Positions 21,109-32,911 are shown, numbered from the stretch's first letter. The stretch: 64,000 bases of DNA from Cantharellus purpuraceus (GCA_025174535.1 JALBUN010000015.1:494501-558500); one strand, 5' to 3'. Made by a program: numbers and translations. The notes: generated from the letters alone by a model not told the origin.

Positions 21109-21644
21109 TGTTACGCACTAGGTCTGATTGGGGGTTGGAGATTGGGTCGGTTTGGTTGGAGTCTTGATCAGAGTTGGAGAAGGAGTCGGGTACATCATGG
21201 GGGTCAGAACGGACTTGGCTTCAGCTTATGTGCTGCGCCCTCACTAATACCGGTGTCCAAGATTTCAGAGACGGAGTACGACTTAGAGAATTAGGATCGG
21301 ACTTAGGAACTAGGCATGATTCGATATTCAAACTGGGGAATGAAGTCCCCAGTCGGACAACTTAAATACATATTTGAAATCTAATAATAATTACTCCGGT
21401 GATGGGTCTCTGAGGCCAACGGCCTTACATGAGTATGTCCGAGTCCGATGGGGATGGATGTCTGGGGTCCTATGGTGATGCTGATGCATCAATTGGAACC
21501 GGAGATGGATGGGCAGAATCAGCAGTGACAATCGGACAGGTAAATGGAGACGTGGCGGTTTCCAAATGGAGTATAGATTTCATATGCGTGGGGATCTGAG
21601 TGGATCGGACAGGGATCTGGGTGTTAATGAATATAGTCATAACA
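21109..21644 (-). repeat. G4 5' LTR (L2 family), complete
   Basis: 536 bp. Plus-strand ends are TGTTACGCACTAGG and ATATAGTCATAACA. On the minus strand the LTR ends GTAACA followed by GTATATTTGAACTGCC (21093-21108), the same sequence seen at the G5 boundary and the likely primer-binding region. It does not start with the TGG expected for a tRNA 3'-end primer, and I could not assign the primer. Confidence 0.85.
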
Positions 21645-21873
21645 AGTTTGAATATTGAATCACGCCTAGTTCCTAAGTCCGATCCTAACTCTCTAAGTCG
21701 TACTCTGTCTCCGAAATCTTGGACACCGGTATTAGTGAGGGCGCAGCACATAAGCTGAAGCCAAGTCCGTTCAGACCCCCACGATGTACCCAACTCCTTC
21801 TCCGACTCTGACCAGACCTCCAACCCAACCTCTGACCCAACCTCTGACCCTGAATCGGACCTAGTGCGTAACA
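21645..21873 (+). repeat. Partial L2 LTR in opposite orientation
   Basis: The sequence from AGTTTGAATATTGAATCACG to CTAGTGCGTAACA is the reverse complement of the outer part of the adjacent LTR. It forms a 229-bp inverted repeat with 21109-21345. It is truncated at the junction with the complete LTR. Confidence 0.85.
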
Positions 21874-22647
21874 CCTATTCAGACCAAGGTGCTTGCAGAT
21901 ATTAAAATTATAGCCACTGATACCTGTTGGTTTGGGGATCTTTACAACAATTTCACCTCTGTTGCTCCTTGTCACAAGGCTATAGTTGATATGGCTTTCA
22001 TCAACCTTTTTCTGTGTCTGTGTGGTGGCCATATTTCTTGTTGGCATTGGGCCCAGCATCAGAGTCTTCATAATGATTGTCATTGTCTGCACTGTGGTCA
22101 GAATTGGTGTCTTTACAACCCTCATCATCAATAACCTTTAACTCAATATCAGGCATATTAATTAACATCACAAATCATAAATCACCTGAAATCAGAGCAT
22201 TTGTCAATGCAAACCTGGTTGATCACATAAATAAGAGCTTGTCCTATCTCCTCATGTATCTTTAACACTGTTGCACACTGTCAGTAATAAGCTTTCCCAT
22301 GAATATCCTGAGTGTCACTGATGTACATGCCATGCTCACCAGCAGCCAGGACATCATCAATGACCCTCACCTTCAAGAGGTCTTTATAGGCCATACAGTT
22401 GAAACCCCTATAACACATTATTAAAGTAGGGGAAACAGCCCAATTAGTGGCTAGTGCTACAAGTAAGTTCTTTTATTTGCCTATTGACTATTGAGTAGGC
22501 ACTGAGGTCACTGTGACATCAACCAGGGTGTCTACTGCAGGTCATAGCTAATAATGTTATCATCTCCTTTCATAGCTGACTGCACATACTATGTAAAATG
22601 TGTCAGTCACTATGCATTATGACTCACATAATCTTAGATATTCTAAT
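21874..22647. other. Unassigned sequence with a short protein-like fragment
   Basis: On the minus strand 21880-22131 encodes a fragment containing SNRGEIVVKIPKPTGISGYN in a frame open to a Met at 22131. I do not recognise it with certainty. From 22140 to 22642 I see only AT-rich sequence with no ORF or repeat structure. The last five bases, CTAAT (22643-22647), are one target duplication of the adjacent L4 LTR. Confidence 0.4.
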
Positions 22648-23383
22648 TGTTGAGAATAGTGTAAAATCACCTTGCTGTGGGGGAGTAAAGAGTAGATGTT
22701 GAATAGTGACTGAGGGAGTGATGGGAACTGGGTGTATGCATAGTCGTAGTATCTTCATACAAAGTTTGAAGTAATTTGGTTGAGTCTTCATCTAGATATC
22801 AATGATTTGAGTGAGCAGCAGGAGCAGATGACTCAGATATGAGTAAATGCTCAATAGGAAAATAGCCAGTGGTCATATGGCTTCATAATTCAGGATTTAG
22901 ATAGAGTATGCAAAGGCTAGTAGAAATACGCATTCACTCTGGAGTTATTCCAGATACGAATAGTTTAAACACACAGACAAGAATGATGAGAGATAATTAT
23001 TCTAAATTGTTCAAGGGCAATATAAGCATAATTTATACATGATAAGGGGCCTCATTAATGCAAAAGTTCTTCATAAATGTTCTAGCCCAATGATAGAATG
23101 TGTGATGAAGTGATGATGAAGGGGATAATCTGTGATGAGGAGATGATGAAAATGAAAAATAATGGAATGTCTGGAATGGCCTGGAACTCATAGGGGATTC
23201 CCCTGTTCCCTATAACATCCCTTTAACTGTTCCCTTTCACCCCCTTCATCCATCCAAACCTCCTGAGCCTCCTATATGCTCCTGTCTCCCTCTCCCCCTC
23301 TCCTCCTTTCTCCCCAGAAATCCAGCTCTATTCCCCCCAGAAGTAAGTCCAAAAATTCATATTGGACTCACTTCCAAATAACA
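22648..23383 (+). mobile_element. Old solo LTR, L4 family, TSD CTAAT
   Basis: Starts TGTTGAGAATAGTG and ends CCAAATAACA. CTAAT stands at 22643-22647 and 23384-23388. It shares with the 6498 copy the CCTTGCTG start region, the GGAGCAGATGA motif and the pyrimidine-rich end. Many differences indicate it is much older. Confidence 0.88.
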
Positions 23384-24880
23384 CTAATAACTTGAACAGA
23401 CATTGCTATGGAGTTTAACAATGTGCCAGGGTTTGCAGGTTTGCAGCAATAACTGCAGCAACAGTTCAATCAGATGGATGCAAGGATTGATACACTGGAT
23501 ACACAGTTTGATGCACTAGCTATATGGTTTGATGCACTCCATGCTGCTAAGGGTTGAAAAAAACAGAGTTTAATAAATGTAACCAGAGTTAGTGCTAACA
23601 TGGAATGAGAGTAGACTTTACTGTTCCAGTTCAACTGGGGACAGAGAGGCTCTCATGCTATTGGGTCAGATTGAGTGGACTTGGCTTCAACTTATGTGTT
23701 GTGCCCCCTCAGATTGTCTGTCCAATATTTTAGAGTTTGGAGGTATGAAGTTGAATCAAAGATCCAGAGTTGACTTTGTTAAGAGGAGACTTGTCAAGAA
23801 GCTAGCAACCAGGAAGTTATGAGAGTCAAACTTAGTCAATATAAACTACTGTAATCATACAGAATATAGCCCATATAAGTATCTGAAGAATTGAATGAAA
23901 AACTAAAGTAGGGGAATAATAGAACAGATATGGAATATAAAATGGAAAGGAGTTCAGAGTTTAGACTTAAGTCTGAATTAATACTAAACAATATAACTAT
24001 TGTAACCCATATCAAGAGAATTACTTATCAAGGGAACAATAAGTGAAGTTTGAGGTTGTCAGAGATGGAGATGTCAGAGGTGGAGTAGAAGGAGATGGAG
24101 TTGGAGCCTGGAGATCAGACTTGGTGTTACAGGATATAACACATGCAATAAATCTCAACATCCAAATTGTGGCTTATAACCACAGTAACCTCAGCTATCC
24201 TCACCAGCCACTGTATAAATATGTAGGCCAGCCCACAAGTCATTCCACTCATGCTAACTTTTATATTTAGGTTGCTGGTGATGGCCATGCATTGGCAGCA
24301 CCCCTCACCCCTTCTACCTTGATGCAAGCAGTTCATACATATCATCCTCCAGCTTCTATCAGTGCTGTCCCATCCTAGTTTAACCCCAACATCAATAGCT
24401 ACAGTTACAGTGATATCCTTCAACTGATTATCTTTTACAATGATACCTTTGGTATCTATTCAGGAGATCACATTTTGGAAAGAAGGTGCAAGATACACAT
24501 GCACATTGCAAATGTATCTGCACACTAATTTTGCATGGTGACCCTTGGCAAACATCATGTATTCATTTCTAGATGAATGTCACTATAGACTTGAGACTTA
24601 TCTTTAGCAGAGCATGCTCCCTCACCAAGATGGTCTCACATCTCAACATCCATCTGATAAAAGAAAAAAGTTCATATAAGATACATCACATACAAAGACA
24701 CCTCTTCACCTCAGCAACTAACATTGCATTTGTAGTGTCACTGATATTGTACACACTTGAGGAGGAGGGTACATGATGGCTTGCACAAGCATGGTTGTTT
24801 GTCAGGTATTATAAGGCCAGCTGAGACACACAATTAAAATCACTGTCACTTTCAACTCTGCTAACTTGTAATGCTGCTAC
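23384..24880. other. Unassigned sequence with possible coiled-coil gene fragment
   Basis: At about 23409-23556 (plus) a frame reads MEFNNVPGFAGLQQ, stop, LQQQFNQMDARIDTLDTQFD, a heptad-like coiled coil of a kind found in small repeated basidiomycete hypothetical proteins. One stop and a later loss of frame suggest a relic. From 23830 to 24880 I see AT-rich sequence with no convincing gene. Confidence 0.35.
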
Positions 24881-25202
24881 CTTTACATCACCACCTTTGC
24901 ACCACCACCTTTGCACCACCACCTTTGCACCACCACCTTTGCACCACCACCTTTGCACCACCACCTTTGCACCACCACCTTTGCACCACCACCTTTGCAC
25001 CACCACCTTTGCACCACCACCTTTGCACCACCACCTTTGCACCACCACCTTTGCACCACCACCTTTGCACCACCACCTTTGCACCACCACCTTTGCACCA
25101 CCACCTTTGCACCACCACCTTTGCACCACCACCTTTGCACCACCACCTTTGCACCACCACCTTTGCACCACCACCTTTGCACCACCACCTTTGCACCACC
25201 AC
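24881..25202. repeat. 14-bp minisatellite, 23 units
   Basis: Perfect head-to-tail CTTTGCACCACCAC. The first unit (24881-24894) has two changes, and a degenerate unit follows at 25203. Because 14 is not a multiple of 3 and the unit has no stop on either strand, all six frames stay open. The long reading frames here are artefacts. The near-perfect uniformity indicates recent expansion. Confidence 0.96.
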
Positions 25203-25309
25203 CTTCTCACCTACACTCTTTCACCCTTCTATGCATTCACAAATATCATTTTTCTGTGACTGTTAATCTATGGATTTATCTGCATACACTCTCAAGAGGA
25301 TGCAAGGTG

Positions 25310-25630
25310 AGTGCAACATCCTCTCCTGTCCCTGTGGATTTTCAGACCAACAATGTATCTGACAGACCCCATGTCCTTTATTTTGAAGTGTTGCAACAGC
25401 TCAAGCTTTACTTTGTCAAGATGGGTGCAACTGTTGTATGCCATAAGCTAATTGTCAACATAGACAGGGATGTAGACCTTATGGGTCCTTGGATGTAGAG
25501 GTACAGGCAGCTGTCCACTTTGGATCTGGTGAATCCCATGTGATGGAAAGCTTGATCCAGTCTGGCATGCCATCTGTTCCCTCCTTGCCTGGTTCCATAG
25601 ATGGCCTTGTTCAGTCTCTCAACCTTGTCT
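25310..25630 (-). pseudogene. Copia RT fragment
   Basis: Minus-strand sequence matches the RT of copia copies 1-3 from the RLNKAIYGTRQGGNRW region through the YVDD region to IVGLEIHRDR. At the active site the codons read YVDN then a stop, and several indels are present. It is an old isolated fragment, antisense to the nearby copia copy 2. Confidence 0.8.
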
Positions 25631-25869
25631 CCTGAGAGAGTGGCAGGTATACCTTACAGGGAGCTGCACTACACAGCATGTATTGTGCTAAGCTTGGCTT
25701 GGCAATATATGATAATGAGCAAGGGGGAGTGTAGAAGAGGGGGTATGCTCACTTACTCTATATATATAGCATGCTTGTGTTAGTCAGCACATGTATAGTT
25801 TCACAAGGGCCATGTACAATATAGTTTAGTTTTTTTTACCTCTGACTGTCACATAAGTTGCTGCTCAAA
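25631..25869 (+). other. Possible 3' end of another copia-like element
   Basis: ATATGATAATGAGCAAGGGG followed by GAGTGTAGAAGAGGGGG resembles a polypurine tract followed by an LTR start (TGTAGAAGAGG). A TATATATATAGCATGC promoter-like motif follows. No matching end is visible before the L3 fragment at 25870. Confidence 0.3.
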
Positions 25870-26133
25870 CATTTTGGAATGTCTGGACCCCTAAGCATCC
25901 ATGAACTCTAGACTCTGGAACTCTTATTCATTCCCTGCTGCTAAGAAATGTATTACCTTCCTGCATATAGTCTGTATTGACTATTATAAGGGATTATAAC
26001 CAAAGTACAAATGTAAAATCATTTCTGGAGTTGTGCTGCAGTAGGATTTGATATTCTTCTCAGCTATTCATTTCATGGAATTGTGGTGATTTAGAGTTTG
26101 CTCTAACACCATAATTTTGCAGGTTCTAAAACA
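25870..26133 (+). repeat. L3 LTR fragment (3' end)
   Basis: Matches the last 260 bp of the 1435-bp L3 unit (from TTTTGGAATGTCTGG to GGTTCTAAAACA) with many differences, so it is older than the two complete copies. The 5' part is missing. Confidence 0.85.
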
Positions 26134-26279
26134 GCCATTCCCCTTCTCCATCTTTATTTCTACTTTCATCTCACTTTCCATCTCCTCATCCAATGCCTAG
26201 TCCTTCTCATCTCTCACTTCTGAATCATTGCTTAATGGGGTGAGACGCTTATACAACCAATGTAGCTCTGTGGTCCACT
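26134..26279. other. Short flank between L3 fragment and gene copy
   Basis: Pyrimidine-rich sequence. It may be the decayed acidic C-terminal coding part of the gene copy that follows on the minus strand (26280-27795), but I cannot align it with confidence. Confidence 0.3.
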
Positions 26280-27795
26280 ATCCTTAAGGACCTCTTTCTG
26301 CTTCATGGTCTTCACCAAGTCTATAAGCAACCCCTTGGTTTGTCAGAGATGCTCTGACTGATTATTGATCAGCCTTATCAGCTGACCAACAGTTGAGTTG
26401 AGGGTGGTCACATGCCCTGTTCCAACTCTAGTCATCACCTCTTCTAACCTAACTCCACTTCCACCCACTTCCACAGCACCTCTCTCTATCCAATGTCTTT
26501 TGACTATATGTTCCTCCAACTCCTTGTCTTTCTCCATCTCACCCTGCACCACTGGCCAAGGCTTGATGCTGTGAATATACAGGTCAAACTTGCCATTGAC
26601 CTTACAACCTCTTTTTCAGCCTCAACTGTTAGGTGAAAATAAGGAGGAGTGTGATGTGTGTAAGGCAGGGGGTGAATGCTGAGTAGAAATCAAATAGGAG
26701 TATTATTGGGGTACAGAGGATAATATATGCGCAGTCATATGTTGTATATATTCAAGTAGGATGTTGTCACCAAATTTCAGGTGATTCAGTTAAGAACTGG
26801 TCATTCTGCAAAATATTTAAGCAGAAATAGGGAACAGCAACACTTTGAAAAGGTGTTTGCTTAATAGAAATGGACCCAATGGTCCAAATCGTTCATAATT
26901 TGAGATAGAACTATATGGTGCAATATCCTAATTGGATATGCAAAATATTTGAGATCTAATAAGTTGTTTAGGAGTTATTCTAGGAATGACAGAAAATTGA
27001 CACAAGCTGTTTATTTGCAGCTTGAAAGGGATTAAAATCAGTGAATCCAATGTGATTATGGTATGTAGCTATACAAATAATATACATTTTAATAATCACA
27101 TGGAAAATGAGTCATAAATGATGATGAAACCAATGAAGAAATATGATACAGAGAATTGTAATATGTGATGTCATAAAGGAAAAGTTTTTTACAGAGAAGT
27201 GAAAGGAGGGCTCACAGAATAAAATCGAAAATGACCTCCTCCCCATCCCTTAACCAAAATCCCTAATCTTTTCACACCTTTCTCTTATCATACATCTCTT
27301 CCCTCTTACTCCAGTAAGTTGTGATAATTCTTGAGTGAATTCTTGACATCAACACCAATTGTATGATTGGAGCTGGCAGATCAGGCTGGTAGGCCACATA
27401 CACTTCACACCCACATCACAACATAAGTTACACATGACCCCAGGGCCACCAAACAACTCCACTGGAGCCAGGACCTTGGCTGGTCCACTTCATTTTGACA
27501 TGGACTCTAGATCCTCCCATTCTTTCTTCTTATTCTGCTCAGCCACAGCCCTCTCCACCTCTTGCTTGCAGGCATTCAGTGCAGTGTTCACAACCATGCC
27601 TTCATTGGTATGAATGGACATTGCCCAATGCTCTGCCTTTTCTCACAACTCTCTCCACTTCACCTCACACCTAATCATATTCACACTGGGGTGAGCCTTC
27701 AATGTGAAGACCACAACCTCTCAGTCATTTTTTTAGCATGGCAGTGTATAACCCTGCCCGGTTGGTGTTTGCTGCTGCTACAACCTAGCCCCACT
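26280..27795 (-). pseudogene. Third, divergent copy of the gypsy-associated coiled-coil/Cys gene
   Basis: Minus strand. 27795-27340 gives the ALNACKQEVERAVAEQ helix and CNLCCDVGVKCVWPT; 26640-26280 gives GTGHVTTLNSTVGQLIRL and a degenerate LLIDLVKTMKQKEVL. These align in order with 15840-16580. About 26640-27330 is a non-homologous AT-rich insertion starting near TGTTAGGTGAAAATAAGG, probably an old L4-like LTR. It is cut at 27796 by the L3 LTR. Many stops mark it as a relic. Confidence 0.75.
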
Positions 27796-27814
27796 TGTTT
27801 TGGAACCTGCAAAA

Positions 27815-27967
27815 TGTTGGAATGCACTGAAGGTCCCTGGAAAGTTTGGTATGATATGGATTATTCTGTGAGAAGATATGAGTGTTTTATGTGTTACAAT
27901 TTCGCTTTTTTGCTGAGTTTGTATTTTGGCTTATCTAATATATATAACTTCACTTTTAAGCTCTACA
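27815..27967 (+). repeat. Copia copy 2 5' LTR
   Basis: Starts TGTTGGAATGCACTGAAGG and ends AAGCTCTACA. Confidence 0.95.
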
Positions 27968-27979
27968 GGTTATGGGCCC
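27968..27979 (+). promoter_or_regulatory. Primer-binding site for cleaved initiator tRNA-Met
   Basis: GGTTATGGGCCC directly follows the LTR. It is the exact complement of the anticodon-loop region GGGCCCATAACC of eukaryotic initiator tRNA-Met rather than of its 3' end, implying priming by a half-tRNA. Confidence 0.85.
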
Positions 27980-28730
27980 CGGCCTCCAGCTCTAAACAGT
28001 TGTTCCAACATACTTATATCATCAAAATCCTCTCATTTCCATCCACCTTTTCCAACCCACTCATCCCCCATTAAACAACAACTTCAACCTCAATCACACT
28101 TCGCTTTTTGGCCCACCACATCCTCCCTTTCCCCCTCAGTTTCTCCCAGCAGTCATCTCTTCAGCCTCCAAAGGGTTTCAGCTTCCAGTGGTGAGAAAGG
28201 ATCCCTCCTCATTGCCTAGTGTTACAAAGCCACAACCCTGGCCTTAGTTTGCCAGTTGACTGAGGCCTCTTGTTAACCTTGGGTGCTGGAGTCTGTGGTC
28301 TGCAGACTCATAACAGTTCACCTGATTTGCGGCGAGGTTGTGCCATCTCATTCTGAGTCCTGTTGTCCCTGAAGTTGCTGGGAGTTGATTGGTGCCATTT
28401 GGACCATTTCTTCTATCCTCAGGACCCCTCTGGACGACTCAGGACCGTTTTTGGACACCCTAGGACTATTACCTCTCGGATTTGGTGCTCTGCACTTATT
28501 CTTACTCCCCTGCACTTCCTGTGTGCGTACCACCCCCCACATCTTGCCCACGCAGTGTTTGCACCCGCTATAACCACCTTACAACACTGCGAACCTATCC
28601 TATCACACGTTCACTTGCAATTCTCAAAAAGTGCATTTGGACTTGAATACCCTTAGCCAAACTTTACTCGTATCTCACCCAATTCGTCTACCTCATCATA
28701 CCTATCCCTCGCTGCACATACCTATAAACC
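27980..28730 (+). other. Copia copy 2 leader
   Basis: About 750 bp of non-coding leader between primer-binding site and gag ATG. Pyrimidine-rich, well conserved with copies 1 and 3. I see no conserved ORF. Confidence 0.75.
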
Positions 28731-29411
28731 ATGTCTACAACCACCTCCAACGACGATACTCTGTCACCTAAGTTCCCCATGCTCTCAGACTCAAATTATC
28801 ATGACTGGGCATTCAACACAACTGCAAGGTTGCGTTCAAAGGGCTTGTGGATGCTTGTCAATGGCAAGAAGAAGCGCCCCACTGAGCCTGCAGACGTGGA
28901 GAAATGGGAACTAGATCAGGAGGTAGCAGCTGGACTCATTGCGTCAACCTTGGAACAAGGGCAGCGAGTTCATGTTCAGGGATTAGAGGACAATCCGGTG
29001 AAAATGTGGGAGGCTCTGCACAAGGTTCATGTTCAGAAGCAGGCAGGCACTCGCTTCAATGCCTATGACGCACTCTTCAATATACGGAAGGCTCCAGATG
29101 AGACGCTTCAGTCACTGATTGGTCGTGTCAGCTCTGCCATGCAACTCTGCCAGAATCTTCATCCATCTGATGGCTCATATACCCTAGCCAGACAGGACGA
29201 GGAGCTGGTGATCATGACACTCATTAGAGCCCTTCCTGAGGAGTTTGACAGCTTCACGTCCGTGTTACTGCTTCAAAAGAACGTCAACAAGGCCAAAGTT
29301 ATTGAAGCCTTTATCATGGAGGAGAACAACCGTCTGCACCGTTCTGTTCAATCAGCCATGCTATCCAACAAACCACCTGCTTCAACACCTCCTAAATGGT
29401 GCAACTTCTGA
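28731..29411 (+). pseudogene. Copia gag (copy 2)
   Basis: Starts MSTTTSNDDTLSPKFPML, the N-terminal motif of copia gag, followed by LSDSNYHDWAFNTTARL and the UBN2-type capsid helices (VHVQGLEDNPVKMWEALHKV, RALPEEFDSFTS). It stops inside the zinc knuckle at KWCNF because two bases (CG) present in copy 1 are missing near 29408. The knuckle and pol continue in the next frame. ATG choice is supported by the same start in copy 3 (56331). Confidence 0.9.
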
Positions 29412-32400
29412 AGCATCCACTCATAACACGGATGTCTGCTTTTCTCTAGCCAATGCCAAGAAGGCAAATCTGGAGCACAGACAGACAGCTAAGCAGGAGA
29501 AGAAGCAGAAGCAGAAGGCTAAGCAGGTGGATGGATCTACCTCCTCTGTTGTTGAAGTCGCAGGATCGGCATTCACCACTGCAAGCATTTCCTCTCTCCC
29601 TCATCACGCACTTGTCTCTGATACCAATTCCCTTTGGTGCACTGATTCAGGAGCCTCATTACATATGACTCCAAATCGCCATTGGTTTAAGGAGCTCAAA
29701 CCTCATAGGGCTCCCATTGAATTGGCGGACAATAGTGTTGTGTACTCTGAAGGGATTGGCACGGTGATGTTTTGCCCAAATGACCCAAACTTGAAACCTA
29801 TACTGTTCAGCAATGTACTCTATGTTCCCAAACTTGCAAACAACCTCCTCTCACTCCTCTTCTTGACCATGCACCGTCAGATTCGTGTGGAAATCATAGG
29901 AGCGGTTGTGAAATTCTACAAGTTGGGTAAACTGATATGTACTGCGACAGTCAAGGGGAGACTGGCATACCTGGATGGCAACACACTCTCACACACTGCA
30001 CACATTGCTGCGTCCAAGTCACTGGATCTACAACTATGGCACCGTCGCTTTGGGCATCTGGGGATTGATGCTGTCAAACAGCTAGTCATGCAAAATATGG
30101 TGGAGGGGATGGACATCACATCAGACAATCCATTCCCCAAAATCTGCAAAGCGTGCATTCATGGCAAACAACACCGTGATTCATTCCCCAAGAAAGCCTC
30201 CTTCAGGGCCTCCGACATTCTTGAACTCATTCATTCTGACGTTCATGGTCCATTGAAGGTGCCCACTGCGCAGGGATTTAGGTACTGGATCACATTCATT
30301 GACAACAAATCTCGTTTTGTGAGCCTGTACTTGATCAAGACCAAGGACCAGGCGTTAGACGCGTTCAAGCAGTTCAAAGCACTGGTGGAGAACCAGACTG
30401 GCAAACGGATCAAAACCCTGAGAGATGACAAAGGAGGAGAATACTCATCGCACCAGTTCTCTTTCCTGACCATGTCCTCTGGGATCTTCAGGCAAAAGAC
30501 TGCACTGGGCACACCATAGCAGAATGGAGTTGCAGAGCGCTACAACAGGACTCTGGAAGAAGGTGTTATATCCATGCTACATGATACCAAACTAGGTCCT
30601 TCTTTCTGGGGAGAAGCAGCCTTAGCATTCACTCTTCTCCACAACTACTCTCCCACTTCTGCGCTTTCCCATGGGACTCCATATGAAGCCTGGCACGGTC
30701 ACAAGCCATCTGTTGCACATTTCAGGGTATTTGGCTCCACTGCGTTTGTCCATGTCCCCAAATCTAAAAGACGCCACCTTGAATCACACTCTACCAAGTG
30801 TGTCATGATTGGATATGAAACTGGGACTAAGGCATGGCGACTGTGGGACCCAGTCGGAAGGAGGGTATTGATAAGCAGGGATGTCATTTTTGATGAATCT
30901 GGTCACCCACATACATCCACCACGCACAATCCACCACAGCAACTTGTGCAACTTCCTGATGATGTGGCCATTCACCAGACCTCTACTTCCCCTCCAGTTA
31001 TTCCTCCAGCTACCCCCCCTTTACTACCATTGCCAGACGTTGCAACACCATCCCCTACATCCCCTCCACCATCCCCATCTCCACCTCTACCACCTGACCC
31101 ACCTCTGAGACGTTCAACACGCATCCACATCCCTCCCCAACCATGGTGGCTTGTCCCAAATGCTGCCCAGTACAGGAATCCTCCACTCAAGTCAGAGGGA
31201 AGAGATGATCCAACTGAGGGGGTGGACAATGCCCAGAATGAGGGGGTGGAACAGGCTGAATCTGCCATACCATCTGTCCAACATCCACTTCAGGAACTTG
31301 TCAACCTCAGCAACGCTCCTGACCTTCCTGAACCATCCACTTATCAGGAAGCCATGTCTAGAGTTGATGCACCATGGTGGAGAGAGTCCTGCAATGATGA
31401 ATATCAGTCGCTCATGGACAACAATGTTTGGATGGTGGTGGACCTCCCTGCAGGGAAGAAGGCCGTGGGATCCAAATGGGTATTCAGACTTAAGAAGCAC
31501 CCTGATGGATCCATTGAGCGCTTCAGATCTAGAGTGGTTGCAAAAGGATACACGCAGAAGGCAGGGATTGACTTCACGGAAACATTTGCCCCTGTTGTGA
31601 GATTCAACACGCTCAGAGTGCTCCTGGCCATCACCGCCCTTGAGGATCTGGAATTGGACCAAGTCGACTTCAAATCTGCCTATTTGAATGGTGATATTGA
31701 AGAAGAGGTCTACATGGAACTTCCAGAAGGGTACAAGCAGGGAGACAAGGTTGGGAGACTGAACAAGGCCATCTACGGAACCAGGCAAGGAGGAAACAGA
31801 TGGCATGCCAAACTGGATGACGCTTTCCATCACATGGGATTCACCAGATCCAAAGTGGACAGCTGCCTTTACCTCTACATCCAAGGACCCATCAAAGTCT
31901 ACATCCCCGTCTACGTTGACGATCAGCTCATGGCATGCAACAGTCGCACCCATCTTGACAAAGTAAAGCTTGAGCTGTCGCAACACTTCAAAATGAAGGA
32001 CATGGGACCTGCCAGGTACATTGTTGGTCTGGAAATCCACAGGGACAGGAGAAAGAGGACATTGCACCTTAACCAGCACAAGTATGCACTGGATGTTTTG
32101 AAGCGGTTCAACATGGAGAATTGCAAGCCAGTGTCTACCCCTCTTGATCCAGGCTGTCATCTCTCCAAGGATCTCTGTCCACAGTCAAAGGAGGACGTTG
32201 AGGCCATGAGAGGTGTTCCGTACCTTGCCGCTGTTGGGAGCCTGAATTACCTTGCGATTGGAACCAGACCGGACATTGCACATGCAGTTGGTGAACTTTG
32301 CCAATTCAACTCAAATCCTGGTTTAGGTCATTGGAAGGCAGTGCAGCACATGCTCAAATATCTCAAGGGGACTACCGAACTGGGATTGACATATGGACCT

Positions 32401-32904
32401 CCAGACCCTGGCTCCCAAGCGATGCTCCAGGCCTACTGTGATGCCAACTATGCAGGGGATGAGGATAGGAGACGGTCAACGACTGGATACGCCTTCTTCA
32501 TTGGTGGAGCAGCAGTCAGTTGGAGCAGCAAACGACAACCAACAGTGGCAACATCCTCATCTGATGCTGAATACATGTCAGCTAACTTTGCAGGACGTGA
32601 AGCCATGTGGTTGAAACAGTTGCTGACTGAACTTGGCTACCATCTTCCTCCAGTTATGCTTTATTGCGACAGCCAACCTGCCATTGCCGTATCCAAGAAC
32701 CCTGAACATCACTCCAGGATGAAGCACATTGATGTCATGTATCACTGGTTGAGGGAAAAGGTGGAAAGGAGATTGCTGAAACTTCAGTTTGTGCCGACAC
32801 ATGAGATGATAGCTGATGTGCTAACCAAGAGTCTGGTGCGTGCTAAGCATGTGAAGTTCAGAGATGGATTGGGTATTTGGAGCATTGAAGGGACACTTCA
32901 TTGA
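29412..32904 (+). pseudogene. Copia pol (copy 2), single TAG interruption
   Basis: The open frame resumes from the shifted knuckle. Protease LWCTDSGASLHMTPNRHW is near 29635. The HHCC zinc region (LWHRRFGHLG and CKACIHGKQHRD) is at 30035-30175. Integrase DDE motifs are SDVHGPLKVP, LRDDKGGEY and AERYNRTLEEG. A CAG-to-TAG stop is at 30518-30520. Proline-rich linker 30990-31110. RT runs from about 31350 with FAPVVRFNTLR and the intact YVDDQLM at about 31912. RNase H has CDANYAGDEDRRRSTTGYAF and ends after VLTKSLVRAKHVKFRDGLGI. All catalytic residues are present, so the element was active recently. Confidence 0.94.
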
Positions 32905-32911
32905 GGGGGTG
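32903..32911 (+). promoter_or_regulatory. Copia polypurine tract
   Basis: GAGGGGGTG directly before the 3' LTR start. The same tract precedes the LTRs at 13918 and 60311. Confidence 0.7.

Larger units (their letters stand above)
14072..21644 (-). mobile_element. Ty3/gypsy chromovirus G4, most complete copy, with opposite-strand gene
   Basis: On the minus strand: 5' LTR (21644-21109), gag, protease, RT, RNase H, integrase, chromodomain (ends 16904), a 2-kb region with a plus-strand gene, polypurine tract (14954-14947) and 3' LTR (14943 down to 14072, truncated by copia). Both LTRs read in the same direction (TGTTATGAC at the upstream end), so the opposite-strand gene lies inside the element. 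A MITE sits in the 3' LTR. The integrase core is deleted and frames are broken, so the copy is inactive. Confidence 0.85.

Noticed and set aside
21109..21873. A fold-back transposon with TGTTACGC ends
   Set aside because: It is one full L2 LTR next to a truncated inverted L2 LTR; the arms are unequal and the gag boundary lies beside the full one.
24871..25498. Long overlapping reading frames on both strands rich in HHLCTTTFAPPPL or WWCKGGGAKVVVQR
   Set aside because: They are translations of the 14-bp minisatellite, open in every frame because the unit has no stop; nothing supports coding.
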